From Flavobacteriaceae bacterium (GTDB lineage Bacteria > Bacteroidota > Bacteroidia > Flavobacteriales > Flavobacteriaceae): a stretch of DNA of 11,187 bases. Shown one piece after another: positions 1 to 6,367 of the stretch. The notes beneath the pieces were generated by a model, which was not told the origin of the DNA, ran no database searches, and saw nothing but the letters and a program-made list of their open reading frames with translations. The position numbers and the translations under genes are program-made. Within the stretch, counting starts at the first letter, position 1; every line of letters begins with the position of its first letter. The stretch lies in the NCBI GenBank assembly GCA_013214425.1, contig JABSPN010000060.1:1-11187 (forward strand). The letters run 5' to 3'.

Positions 1-691
1 GCAAATGGGAAGTTATGTCCCAGCTGATTCAGCTAAAATAGGTCTGGTTGATAAAATATTTACTCGTGTAGGAGCAAGTGATAACATCTCTATGGGAGAA
101 TCTACTTTTATGGTAGAAATGAATGAAACTGCTTCTATTCTGAATAATATTTCCGAAAGAAGTTTGGTCTTATTAGATGAAATTGGTAGAGGAACCAGCA
201 CTTATGATGGTATTTCTATTGCCTGGTCTATTTCTGAATATTTACATGAGCATCCTGCAAAACCTAAAACGCTTTTTGCTACTCATTATCATGAATTAAA
301 TGAAATGAGCGAAACTTTTAATCGCATTAAGAATTTCAATGTTTCAATTAGGGAAACTAAAGATAATGTCTTATTCTTAAGAAAATTAGTTGCCGGAGGT
401 AGTCATCATAGTTTTGGTATTCACGTAGCTAAGATGGCTGGGATGCCTCAGCAGGTTATTAGAAAAGCCAATAAAATACTGAAGAAGCTTGAAAAAGAAC
501 ATTCTTCAGAAGAATTGACCGATGGACTTAAAGCCGCGCAAGACGAAATGCAGCTCAGTTTTTTTAATTTAGACGATCCTTTATTAGAAGAAATAAAAGA
601 AGAGATTATCCATACCGATATTGATACGCTTACTCCTGTCGAAGCTTTGATGATGCTGAATGAGATTAAACGAATGTTGATTAAAAAGTAG
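1..691 (+). CDS. mutS: DNA mismatch repair protein MutS, C-terminal part (5' truncated by window)
   Basis: This is the 3' end of mutS, open at the left edge (first full codon at 2-4) and ending at TAG 689-691. MutS binds mismatched DNA as a dimer and uses ATP to recruit MutL. Visible parts belong to the ATPase domain: the segment around STFMVEMNETA, the Walker B/signature stretch LVLLDEIGRGTSTYDG, and the ATHYHEL switch-type motif. These are followed by the helix-turn-helix dimer region (GIHVAKMAGMP) and the usual short tail LSFFNLDDPLLEEI ending in LTPVEALMMLNEIKRM. The Walker A loop and the mismatch-binding domains lie left of the window. No lesions are visible, so the gene is probably intact in the genome. 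Identification is by recognised family motifs and is very secure. No clear terminator follows; the next gene is the tRNA unit about 200 bases downstream. Confidence 0.97.
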   Translation, partial: QMGSYVPADSAKIGLVDKIFTRVGASDNISMGESTFMVEMNETASILNNISERSLVLLDEIGRGTSTYDGISIAWSISEYLHEHPAKPKTLFATHYHELNEMSETFNRIKNFNVSIRETKDNVLFLRKLVAGGSHHSFGIHVAKMAGMPQQVIRKANKILKKLEKEHSSEELTDGLKAAQDEMQLSFFNLDDPLLEEIKEEIIHTDIDTLTPVEALMMLNEIKRMLIKK

Positions 692-825
692 GTGATTTAG
701 GTAATGGGTTTATGATTTCGAGATTGCCTTTGGGTTAAAACCTAAAAACTTAGTGTAAAACACCAGTTACATTCTGTTCAAAATAAAACACTTATAAATT
801 TTTCAACTCTTTTTTTCAAAAATCC

Positions 826-855
826 TTTGCTATTATTATAAATGTATTAAATTTG
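826..855 (+). promoter_or_regulatory. Bacteroidota-type promoter for the tRNA pair
   Basis: TTTG at 826-829 (-33 element) and TAAATTTG at 848-855 (-7 element, matching TAnnTTTG) are separated by 18 bases, which fits the known Bacteroides/Flavobacterium sigma-ABfr promoter. Transcription would start near 862, about 36 bases before tRNA-Gly. It is the clearest promoter in the window. Confidence 0.7.
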
Positions 856-898
856 CATCCGCAATCGTAAGTATTGCCTCGTTCTTTAGACAAATCAA

Positions 899-971
899 GC
901 GAAAATAGCTCAGCTGGTAGAGCGCAACCTTGCCAAGGTTGAGGTCGCGGGTTCGAGCCCCGTTTTTCGCT
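899..971 (+). tRNA. tRNA-Gly (anticodon GCC)
   Basis: A complete cloverleaf can be folded. The acceptor stem GCGAAAA (899-905) pairs with TTTTCGC (964-970). The D stem is GCTC/GAGC (908-911, 920-923). The anticodon stem CAACC/GGTTG encloses the loop TTGCCAA with anticodon GCC at 932-934. The T stem is GCGGG/CCCGT with loop TTCGAGC. The discriminator base is T971 and CCA is not encoded. It reads glycine codons GGC and GGT. It is the first gene of a two-tRNA transcript, 18 bases before tRNA-Leu. Confidence 0.97.
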
Positions 972-989
972 CTTATATAACGCACAATT

Positions 990-1074
990 GCTGAAGTGGT
1001 GGAATTGGTAGACACGTTGGACTTAAAATCCAATGCCTATTTTTGGCGTGCGGGTTCAAGTCCCGCCTTCAGTA
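990..1074 (+). tRNA. tRNA-Leu (anticodon TAA)
   Basis: This is an 85-base class II tRNA with a long variable arm. The acceptor stem GCTGAAG (990-996) pairs with CTTCAGT (1067-1073), with one G-T wobble at the first pair. The anticodon stem TTGGA/TCCAA encloses CTTAAAA with anticodon TAA at 1024-1026. The variable arm TGCC...GGCG and the T arm GCGGG-TTCAAGT-CCCGC are well formed. The discriminator is A1074 and CCA is not encoded. It decodes UUA, expected to be a heavily used leucine codon in such an AT-rich genome. It is very likely co-transcribed with tRNA-Gly from the promoter at 826-855. Confidence 0.97.
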
Positions 1075-1076
1075 CT

Positions 1077-1114
1077 AAAAGCCTTGATAATACTTTGATT
1101 TTCAAGGCTTTTTT
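1077..1114 (+). terminator. Rho-independent terminator of the tRNA unit
   Basis: An 11-bp inverted repeat, AAAAGCCTTGA (1077-1087) and TCAAGGCTTTT (1102-1112), with a 14-base loop runs into a T tract at 1109-1114. It begins three bases after tRNA-Leu, so it most likely ends the tRNA transcript. Confidence 0.85.
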
Positions 1115-1237
1115 AGTTTATAAACTTTCTTTTTGTACAGTTTTTAATTTTTACCTCAAAAGTATACTTTCAAGATAAAACAAACTATTCACTAACTTTT
1201 TCTTTAACTGGCTAACATTTTGCTGAAGCTATGAAAA

Positions 1238-1251
1238 AATGCGACAGAACC
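1238..1251 (-). repeat. IS6-like terminal inverted repeat, solitary copy
   Basis: AATGCGACAGAACC is the reverse complement of GGTTCTGTCGCATT, which resembles the GGTTCTGTTGCAAA-type ends of IS6-family elements. It pairs with 2977-2990, sharing 12 identical bases (1238-1249 with 2979-2990). Its orientation is that of the right end of an element lying to the left, but the sequence between the tRNA terminator and this point shows no recognisable transposase. It may be a leftover IS end; a chance match cannot be excluded. Confidence 0.45.
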
Positions 1252-1340
1252 AAAAATACCCTGAAAAAACATGAAGCAATGATTGTAAAGCCAGTGCTTT
1301 TTTTGTTAATTGTAATCAAGAAAAGTATTACCATAAATCT

Positions 1341-2963
1341 ATGAAAACTTATATTCAAAGCAAGTTCATCTTAATCTTATTACTATTTTTTGTAGTATTT
1401 TATAATAGCATGTTAGCTCAAGATATTCAGATTGAATGGCAGAAAACAATTGGAGCTGACCATAATGATTATTTTTGGGATATGGAAATCACTTCTGACG
1501 GAGGATTCATTTTAGGCGGGACATCATTTTCTAATATGTCTGGAGACAAAACAGAAGATTTAATCGGTATTATGGATTATTGGGTTGTTAAGTTAGATAG
1601 TTTTGGGGATATTGAATGGGAGAACACTATAGGAGGAAACTTAATTGATCAATTACAAATAGTAAAGCAAACTGTCGATGGAGGTTATATTTTGGGTGGT
1701 TCATCAGATTCTGGTGTATCTGGAGATAAAACAGAAAGCTCTCCTAATGGCAACTTAGCTTATTGGATTGTAAAATTAAACTCTTCTGGTAGTATTGAAT
1801 GGCAAAATACAATTGGAGGTTCAGGGAATGATCGATTCTATAGCTTACAGCAAACAACAGATGGAGGATATATAATTGGTGGGTATTCTGATTCTGATAT
1901 TTCTGGAGATAAGACTGAGAATTCTCAAGGAAGTAATGATTATTGGGTAGTAAAACTAGATAGCTTTGGTGTGATTGAGTGGCAAAATACAATTGGAGGT
2001 GATGTAGACGACGAACTATACTATATATCGCAAACACAAGATGGAGGATATATTTTAGGAGGAAGTTCGGATTCGAGTGTTTCTGGAGACAAAACTGAAG
2101 CCTCAACTGGCGGAATTTATGATCATGATTATTGGATAGTCAAATTAAATTCGTCAGGTACTATCGAATGGCAAAACACTATTGGAGGAGATAGAGCAGA
2201 TAGGGTTTATAATGTTATTCAAATAGCAGATGGTGGATATATTGTAAGTGGAGTTTCTGTCTCAGGAATATCTGGAGATAAAACTGAAACTAATTTTGGA
2301 AATTTTGATTATTGGATAGTTAAGCTTGATACAAATGGTGCTGTTATATGGGAAAATACGATTGGAGGAGGATTAAATGAAAATGTGCATTTTACGGAAG
2401 AAGAGAGTGACGGTTTTATATTGGGTGGTTTTTCTGAATCGAATATGTCTCCAGATAAATCTGAAGATTCAAAAGGAGGAGCAGATTTCTGGATAATTAA
2501 GCTTGACACCTCTGGAAATATTGTATGGGAAAACACAATTGGTGGAAGTGATTTTGATCAATGTAAGTCAATACATAAAATGTTTGATGGAGGATATATT
2601 GCTGCTGGAACATCTAATTCTGATATTTCTGGAGATAAAACGGAGAACAGTAATGGATTAAGAGATTTCTGGCTTATGAAGTTATATGAAAGTCCACTAA
2701 GCATTCAGGAGTTTGATTTAGAAGATAAAATAAGTTTATATCCAAACCCGAGTAATTCAACTTCAACAATAGATTTTGACATAATCTATCCTAATATTTC
2801 TTTAGAGTTGTTGGATGTGTTAGGAAAATCTGTTTATAGAAAAAAATATGAGAATACGGACTCCATAGAATTAAACATTGAGAGTTTAGCACCAGGGATA
2901 TATTTTATTAGATTAGAAGTTAAAAACTCTTTGGCGAACTTGAAGCTAGTAAAAAATTCATAA
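1341..2963 (+). CDS. Secreted seven-repeat (propeller-like) protein with T9SS type A sorting domain
   Basis: The 540-residue product begins with a signal peptide (hydrophobic residues 9-20, likely cleavage after LAQ near residue 27). Residues 31-453 are seven consecutive repeats of 59-63 residues, each with the pattern IEW.NTIGG, then DGGYI.GG, SGDKTE, and YWIVKLDS.G. Seven such units suggest a closed beta-propeller-like fold, which is inference. The last ~80 residues (ISLYPNPSN, LELLDVLGKSVY, LAPGIYFIRL) form a type A C-terminal sorting domain, the signal for export through the type IX system and surface anchoring or release. No catalytic motif is visible; related repeat proteins are usually unnamed surface proteins. 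ATG at 1341 is chosen because the signal peptide starts there. The gene stands alone, flanked by IS6-like ends and next to an IS remnant, which suggests it may be cargo. No consensus promoter was found upstream. Confidence 0.88.
   Translation: MKTYIQSKFILILLLFFVVFYNSMLAQDIQIEWQKTIGADHNDYFWDMEITSDGGFILGGTSFSNMSGDKTEDLIGIMDYWVVKLDSFGDIEWENTIGGNLIDQLQIVKQTVDGGYILGGSSDSGVSGDKTESSPNGNLAYWIVKLNSSGSIEWQNTIGGSGNDRFYSLQQTTDGGYIIGGYSDSDISGDKTENSQGSNDYWVVKLDSFGVIEWQNTIGGDVDDELYYISQTQDGGYILGGSSDSSVSGDKTEASTGGIYDHDYWIVKLNSSGTIEWQNTIGGDRADRVYNVIQIADGGYIVSGVSVSGISGDKTETNFGNFDYWIVKLDTNGAVIWENTIGGGLNENVHFTEEESDGFILGGFSESNMSPDKSEDSKGGADFWIIKLDTSGNIVWENTIGGSDFDQCKSIHKMFDGGYIAAGTSNSDISGDKTENSNGLRDFWLMKLYESPLSIQEFDLEDKISLYPNPSNSTSTIDFDIIYPNISLELLDVLGKSVYRKKYENTDSIELNIESLAPGIYFIRLEVKNSLANLKLVKNS
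1431..2699 (+). repeat. Seven tandem ~180-bp coding repeats
   Basis: These units encode residues 31-90, 91-151, 152-211, 212-274, 275-334, 335-393 and 394-453 of the T9SS protein. Units 3, 4 and 5 all start IEWQNTIGG and stay similar at the DNA level. Unit 6 is the most divergent: SPDKSE replaces SGDKTE and one residue is missing in the DGGYI segment. Confidence 0.9.
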
Positions 2964-2976
2964 ATGGACAATTAAC

Positions 2977-3583
2977 GATTCTGTCGCATTAATTCTATTA
3001 TACTCAAATATACTTAATTTTGATGTTTTAAATCTAACTACATTTACAAACATCATCGCTTCCCAGCTATTGTTATAAAACAAGCTGTCTATTTTAAACT
3101 AAGATTCACTTTAAGCTATAGGAATATAGAAGAACTAATTCAGATTAAAGGAGCTAAAGTAGGTCATTCTACTATTCAAGGTTGGGTATTTAAATTCTCC
3201 AAAAAGACAGTAGCTAATACGAACAAACGCAAGAAATCTGTTAGTACCAGTTAGAGATTAGATGAAACTTATATCAAAGTAACAGGTAAGGATAGATACT
3301 TAATCAGAGCTTCAGATAAATAAAGGAGATACTATTAACTTCCAACTAACCAAAAAGAATAAGAGATTCTGCTCAAAAATTCCTGAACAAATCTATTGCT
3401 AATAATGAAAAAAAAGGAGTATTAATATTGACAAAAGTGTTGCTACTACTGCAGGAACAAGAACTTGGAATAGAAGATGCTTAACAAGAAAGAATATAAA
3501 GATCCGGCGAGTCAAGTATCTCAATAACATTGTAAAACAAGACCATCGAAACATCAAAAGGATAAAAGCAAATCTCAAGAAAT
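2977..3583 (+). mobile_element. Degraded IS6-family insertion sequence, right end missing
   Basis: The element begins with GATTCTGTCGCATT (2977-2990), one base different from an IS6-like GGTTCTGTCGCATT end. About 45-60 bases later recognisable IS6-type transposase sequence starts, which is the expected spacing. A TAATTTTG at 3015-3022 could be the old -7 promoter element. Similarity fades near 3565-3583, and no matching right-hand inverted repeat is seen before the minus-strand gene that ends at 3584. The IS is therefore truncated as well as mutated. Confidence 0.65.
3036..3580 (+). pseudogene. IS6-family DDE transposase, multiply broken
   Basis: Pieces of an IS6-type transposase are readable across three frames. 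The first piece (3036-3320) gives HRFPAIVIKQAVYFKLRF, LSYRNIEELIQ and RLDETYIKV, containing the first catalytic Asp (codon 3261-3263). It has an in-frame TAG at 3252-3254 exactly where the family has Trp (W-R-x-D-E-T-Y). The frame then shifts near 3321 (KGDTINFQLTKKNK), near 3361 (DSAQKFLNKSIANNEKK) and near 3413 (INIDKS with the second Asp, then KYLNNIVKQDHR). The position of the catalytic Glu in VEQDHR reads Lys (codon 3535-3537). The conserved C-terminal part is lost and there is no clear start codon. The gene cannot make an active enzyme. Family assignment rests on several recognised motifs. Confidence 0.85.
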
Positions 3584-4051
3584 TTAATTTTCACATATTG
3601 CTTTTACTTCTCGTCTATTCAAACCGAAAATTTTACAGATGGTATTGACTGGAACATTTTTCTCTAAAAGTTCTTTTATACTGACAATTTTCTTACTCTG
3701 ATATCCTTGAATTTTATTTGCCTGATTTGAAAAAGAATTGTAGTAATCTAAATTTTCAAATAGTGTTGTTCTAAATCTGTTATCACAGGAAACGACACTG
3801 ATTTTATTTTCAGAAAAGTAGCGTAATGTTTTAATCTTTGATAACATGGTGTCGGTTTCAATACTTTTAATAGAAGCAAAAACTATAGTATCTGAATCAC
3901 TTAAATAATTCTCTTCGATTATCATCTTTAAAAGATTATAATCTCCCTCAATCCAAACATCTATATTGATGTCAAGCTCAAATGTTTTCTCCAGAATATC
4001 TCGCTTTTGTTTTAGATACTTTTTGTCCAAATTAATAAATGCATAGATCAT
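3584..4051 (-). CDS. Serine-recombinase-like protein without catalytic residues, with C-terminal HTH
   Basis: The product has 155 residues. The start MIYAFINLDKK resembles the start of resolvases/invertases (M-I-Y-G-Y-I-R-V-S-T), the middle DVWIEGDY resembles their D-x-W-I-E-E segment, and SDSDTIVFASIKSIETDTM occupies the place of the G-D-x-I...S-x-x-S-R-L-G-R motif. The nucleophilic Ser, the following Arg residues and the S-R-L-x-R signature are all absent, so strand cleavage is not expected. Residues ~123-152 (KELLEKNVPVNTICKIFGLNRREV) form a Hin/resolvase-type helix-turn-helix, so DNA binding is plausible. It starts 2 bases after the stop of the related upstream gene, implying one transcript and possible translational coupling. 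It may be a regulator derived from a recombinase, or a decaying recombinase that still has an open frame. The family resemblance is my reading of weak similarity and needs a profile or structure search. Confidence 0.6.
   Translation of the reverse strand: MIYAFINLDKKYLKQKRDILEKTFELDINIDVWIEGDYNLLKMIIEENYLSDSDTIVFASIKSIETDTMLSKIKTLRYFSENKISVVSCDNRFRTTLFENLDYYNSFSNQANKIQGYQSKKIVSIKELLEKNVPVNTICKIFGLNRREVKAICEN
4031..4051 (-). repeat. Start-site repeat, copy in downstream paralogue
   Basis: ATTAATAAATGCATAG (4031-4046, plus strand) is identical to 4357-4372, and the match runs to the start codons with one difference (20 of 21 bases). It encodes YAFIN in both recombinase-like genes and contains the palindrome ATGCAT. 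Confidence 0.7.
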
Positions 4052-4053
4052 AA

Positions 4054-4377
4054 TTAAGAAGCTATTTTATTTAATAAACAAATCAAGTACAAAGGTGATT
4101 TATCTAAATTTTCTTGTGAAAACACCTTAATTTTTTTCGAACTACAAATCTTCAGTACATTCATGGTGGTTATCATACATTCACTTTTAAATAACTTTAA
4201 ATTACTTATGAAAACATTATCATTTTCTTTAAAATAACTTTTACTAAAGTTGTTTAAAATGCAAATATCTAACTCTAACCAGACATCAATCTCTTCCCTT
4301 TTAATTTTAGCGATTTGTTGGATTATTGATTTTTGAGTTTCAATAGGATTACAAATATTAATAAATGCATAGTTCAT
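4054..4377 (-). CDS. Second serine-recombinase-like protein, no HTH, paralogue of downstream neighbour
   Basis: Read from ATG 4377, the product has 107 residues and starts MNYAFINICNP, matching MIYAFINLDKK of the neighbour. A longer start at 4398 adds seven residues. The internal start is preferred because it aligns with the paralogue and because a possible -7 element overlaps the longer start. Both proteins share IDVW(I/L)E at the same place, then an acidic stretch and a predicted beta strand (NDNVFISNLKLFKS against SDTIVFASIKSIET). None of the serine recombinase active-site residues is present, and the protein ends (LLNKIAS) before the HTH found in its neighbour. The two genes also share a 16-base identical segment at their starts, supporting descent by tandem duplication. 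The function is unknown. A pair in which one partner has the DNA-binding domain and the other lacks it could form mixed dimers, which is speculation. Confidence 0.55.
   Translation of the reverse strand: MNYAFINICNPIETQKSIIQQIAKIKREEIDVWLELDICILNNFSKSYFKENDNVFISNLKLFKSECMITTMNVLKICSSKKIKVFSQENLDKSPLYLICLLNKIAS
4357..4377 (-). repeat. Start-site repeat, copy in upstream paralogue
   Basis: This is the partner of 4031-4051: 20 of 21 bases are identical and it covers the first seven codons of the upstream gene. It supports ATG 4377 as the true start. Confidence 0.7.
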
Positions 4378-4395
4378 TTTTCTGCTGGTTTGGAT

Positions 4396-4403
4396 CAAAA
4401 TTA
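4396..4403 (-). promoter_or_regulatory. Possible -7 promoter element for the recombinase-like pair
   Basis: The minus strand reads TAATTTTG, matching the Bacteroidota -7 consensus TAnnTTTG. Transcription would start about 12 bases before ATG 4377. No TTG sits at ideal -33 spacing; the nearest (4428-4430) is 24 bases away, slightly too far. The call is therefore weak. Confidence 0.35.
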
Positions 4404-4497
4404 CTTCAGACCTAACTCAATATGCCACAAAATCCAATTCATGTATTAAAAGGAACTTTTACTAGTTTTTTTGTCTAAATTTTGTAAAATAGTGTGC

Positions 4498-4760
4498 TTA
4501 TTCTACTTGGATTTTCTTAGAAATCAATTTATTATTACACCCAAACTGAACCATACAAAGTTCTCCTTGATTTGAAGCTCCCATAGCAAATGCCCTAGAA
4601 CCATCATTACTAATCGCTAGTGTTCCAGTAAAATCATCGTCTGCCGAACCACTTATAGTATGTCCTATTTGTTCCCATTATAATTGAGCATTCAGAAATA
4701 GCGAAAAAAACAGAAACAAAAAAGCAACAATACAGAAACAAAAAAGCAACAATATTTCAT
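4498..4760 (-). pseudogene. Remnant of a secreted repeat protein
   Basis: On the minus strand, ATG 4760-4758 opens a signal-peptide-like stretch (MKYCCFFVSVLLLFCFCFF). The reading frame must then shift at the T7 run (4704-4710) to continue as SLFLNAQL. This is followed by an in-frame TAA (4678-4680) and then WEQIGHTISGSADDDF, LAISNDGSRAFAMGA and a short C-terminal end up to TAA 4498-4500. The W-x-Q-I-G...G...L-x-I-S-N-D-G-S pattern is typical of the repeat units in secreted Bacteroidota propeller proteins; only about one unit is left here. A 22-bp tandem duplication lies inside the signal-peptide part. The gene is broken by a frameshift, a stop codon and loss of most of its length. It is not closely similar to the T9SS protein at 1341-2963. 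Confidence 0.6.
4711..4754. repeat. 22-bp perfect tandem duplication
   Basis: CAGAAACAAAAAAGCAACAA plus TA occurs at 4711-4732 and again, identically, at 4733-4754. Its length is not a multiple of three, so the duplication itself shifts the frame of the signal-peptide region in the pseudogene. Confidence 0.9.
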
Positions 4761-4891
4761 AATAAATTGATTTTAATACATTATAAAAACCGCATCTATA
4801 CTATGGCAAAACCTTCTTTATTGAGATTCAAGAAACAAATAGGTGTATTCAATAACTTTTCGGGATTTTCTTGCTACAAATAATGATTATA

Positions 4892-4922
4892 TATAAAAAA
4901 ATAAGGTCTTATTGAACCTTAT
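4892..4922 (-). terminator. Possible minus-strand terminator
   Basis: On the minus strand ATAAGGT (4922-4916) and ACCTTAT (4907-4901) form a 7-bp stem with an 8-base loop, followed by a T-rich run. It has the shape of a rho-independent terminator, but no gene is visible upstream of it on that strand. Confidence 0.4.
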
Positions 4923-4975
4923 CTGTATCTAACACATAGATGATTTAGAAAAAAACACAACCTAAATTCTTAAAA

Positions 4976-5001
4976 TTAAGTTGTAAAAAAATACAACTTA
5001 A
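4976..5001. repeat. 10-bp perfect inverted repeat
   Basis: TTAAGTTGTA (4976-4985) and TACAACTTAA (4992-5001) are perfect inverted copies around an A6 loop. Its role is unknown; it could be an RNA hairpin or a binding site. Confidence 0.6.
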
Positions 5002-5389
5002 ACTTGATTAAAAAAACATACTTTTTAAAGCCAGCTTCATAATTACGTTGGTATTAAAAAAACCAAATTCAGTTTACTCAAGCTTAAAAAATCACATAAA
5101 TGCTTAACCAAAAGCCCAACCTAAAATTATCATTTTACTATTACAGGACACGCTTGAGGTTAAAAAATATTATTTTAAAAAAATTACTTATGATCTTTTT
5201 GAATTTAAAGCCTTCAATCTTAAACTTTAATTCAAAACTAGATAGATTTATGTTTGCATTTATGCTTTCCTATTCGTCTAATAACTATCCCAAACAACAT
5301 GTTTAGCAAACCTAATCATTTAATCAAAAGACCTCATCTTGTTTAAACCTACTAATCTTTTAAAACTTAATTTATCCTTATAATAAAAT

Positions 5390-5418
5390 GAGGCAAATAT
5401 TTTATCAATATTTGCCTC
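5390..5418 (-). terminator. 12-bp hairpin, probable terminator of the response regulator transcript
   Basis: GAGGCAAATATT (5390-5401) and AATATTTGCCTC (5407-5418) are perfect inverted copies around a 5-base loop. On the minus strand the hairpin is followed by ATTTTATTAT. It lies about 195 bases after the stop of the response regulator gene and is the only strong hairpin there. The distance and the interrupted T tail leave some doubt. Confidence 0.5.
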
Positions 5419-5612
5419 TACAACAATATATTCTCTATACAAATCAACCGTTTCCTTTATTTACAAAACCCAAACTAAAGAAAAAATTGGTCGATTACCA
5501 TATAAAAGTATACTCACCAAATTTAAACCTATTATTAATATTTAGCTTAGTATTTTCAATACGTGTAATTAATGGGTTAAACTTGTAATATTCAATCGTT
5601 ACTCGTTAACTT

Positions 5613-6353
5613 TTACTGATAGTTTTTAAGTATACTAAGTAACAGAGATCTTTTTTGCTTTGAAACTTCGAGTTTATGTCCTGAAGTTAATATAACTTGC
5701 CCAAAAGCGGCTCCTCTTTGATAAGAATCAAAATAAGCCAGGTTGATTAAACTGGAAGCACTTATTCTTACAAATTGTTTTCCTTCTAGTAATTCTTCGT
5801 AATATTTTAAATGCCTTGCTACTACTATATTGGGTTCATCGAAAAAATAAAACGTAGAATACCTCCCGGAAGCTTCGACATAAAGAATTTGATTAATATT
5901 GGTTAGTTTGTAACCGTTATTCAAAGCTAATAATAGCCTGTTATCTCCTTTTACAATATTAACTGTATTCAGAGTTGGCTTAGATTTTTGCACACGACTT
6001 CTATATTTTTCAATTACCTCCAATAAATCTTCGGACTGAACAGGTTTTAGTATATAGTCAAGTGCATTCTTTTTAATAGCAGAAATTGCATAATCATTAA
6101 ACCCTGTGACAAAGACTACCTCAAAATTTATAATATCAAATTCTTCCAACACACTAAATCCATCCCCATCTGGCATTTCAATATCTAAAAAAACGAGGTC
6201 GGGCTTGTATTGATTAATCAGTTTTACTGCTGATTTTGCATTTATTGCTTCAGCAATAACTTCAATGCCTTCTACTTCTTGAAGCACCCTTTTGAGGTAT
6301 TTGACTGCTTGTAATTGATCGTCAACTATTATAGCTTTTATTACAATATCCAT
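5613..6353 (-). CDS. LytTR-family response regulator
   Basis: The 246-residue product is a typical length for LytR/AlgR-type regulators. Residues ~5-120 form the receiver domain: acidic pair D11-D12, phosphoacceptor D57 in LVFLDIEMPDGDG, T83 in FVTG and K103 in LKP are all present. Residues ~131-246 form the LytTR DNA-binding domain (ILYVEASGRYSTF, FVRISASSLINL, KLEVSKQKRSLLLSIL). In this family a sensor kinase phosphorylates the receiver, and the LytTR domain then binds paired repeats near promoters. The gene starts 14 bases after the end of the kinase gene and is surely part of the same transcript, but that kinase is broken. The regulator itself shows no lesion, so it may be driven by another kinase or act without phosphorylation. 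The family assignment is secure; target genes are unknown. Confidence 0.93.
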   Translation of the reverse strand: MDIVIKAIIVDDQLQAVKYLKRVLQEVEGIEVIAEAINAKSAVKLINQYKPDLVFLDIEMPDGDGFSVLEEFDIINFEVVFVTGFNDYAISAIKKNALDYILKPVQSEDLLEVIEKYRSRVQKSKPTLNTVNIVKGDNRLLLALNNGYKLTNINQILYVEASGRYSTFYFFDEPNIVVARHLKYYEELLEGKQFVRISASSLINLAYFDSYQRGAAFGQVILTSGHKLEVSKQKRSLLLSILKNYQ

Positions 6354-6367
6354 AAAACATAAATTTG

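Larger units (their letters stand above)
4761..5612. other. Gene-poor AT-rich spacer with hairpins
   Basis: About 850 bases have no credible coding region on either strand. The short open frames here are low in complexity, lack recognisable motifs and look like chance. It holds three hairpins: 4901-4922, 4976-5001 and 5390-5418. It may be the remains of lost genes or contain small RNAs, but no homology is recognisable by eye. Confidence 0.6.

Noticed and set aside
990..1074. tRNA-Leu as an attachment site for an integrated element
   Set aside because: No second copy of the tRNA 3' end was found elsewhere in the window and no tyrosine integrase gene is present.
836..1178. Open frames across the tRNA genes on both strands
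   Set aside because: They lie over two perfectly folding tRNA genes and their terminator and show no protein motif.
1744..2536. Minus-strand open frames inside the T9SS repeat gene
   Set aside because: They are antisense to a clearly coding repeat protein; their apparent pattern only mirrors the repeats.
4711..4754. 22-bp repeats as part of a CRISPR array
   Set aside because: There are only two directly adjoining copies without spacers; this is a simple tandem duplication.
5100..5588. Two short plus-strand open frames (68 and 66 residues)
   Set aside because: They are low-complexity AT-rich sequence without motifs; the second starts within the 12-bp hairpin at 5390-5418, so chance is more likely.
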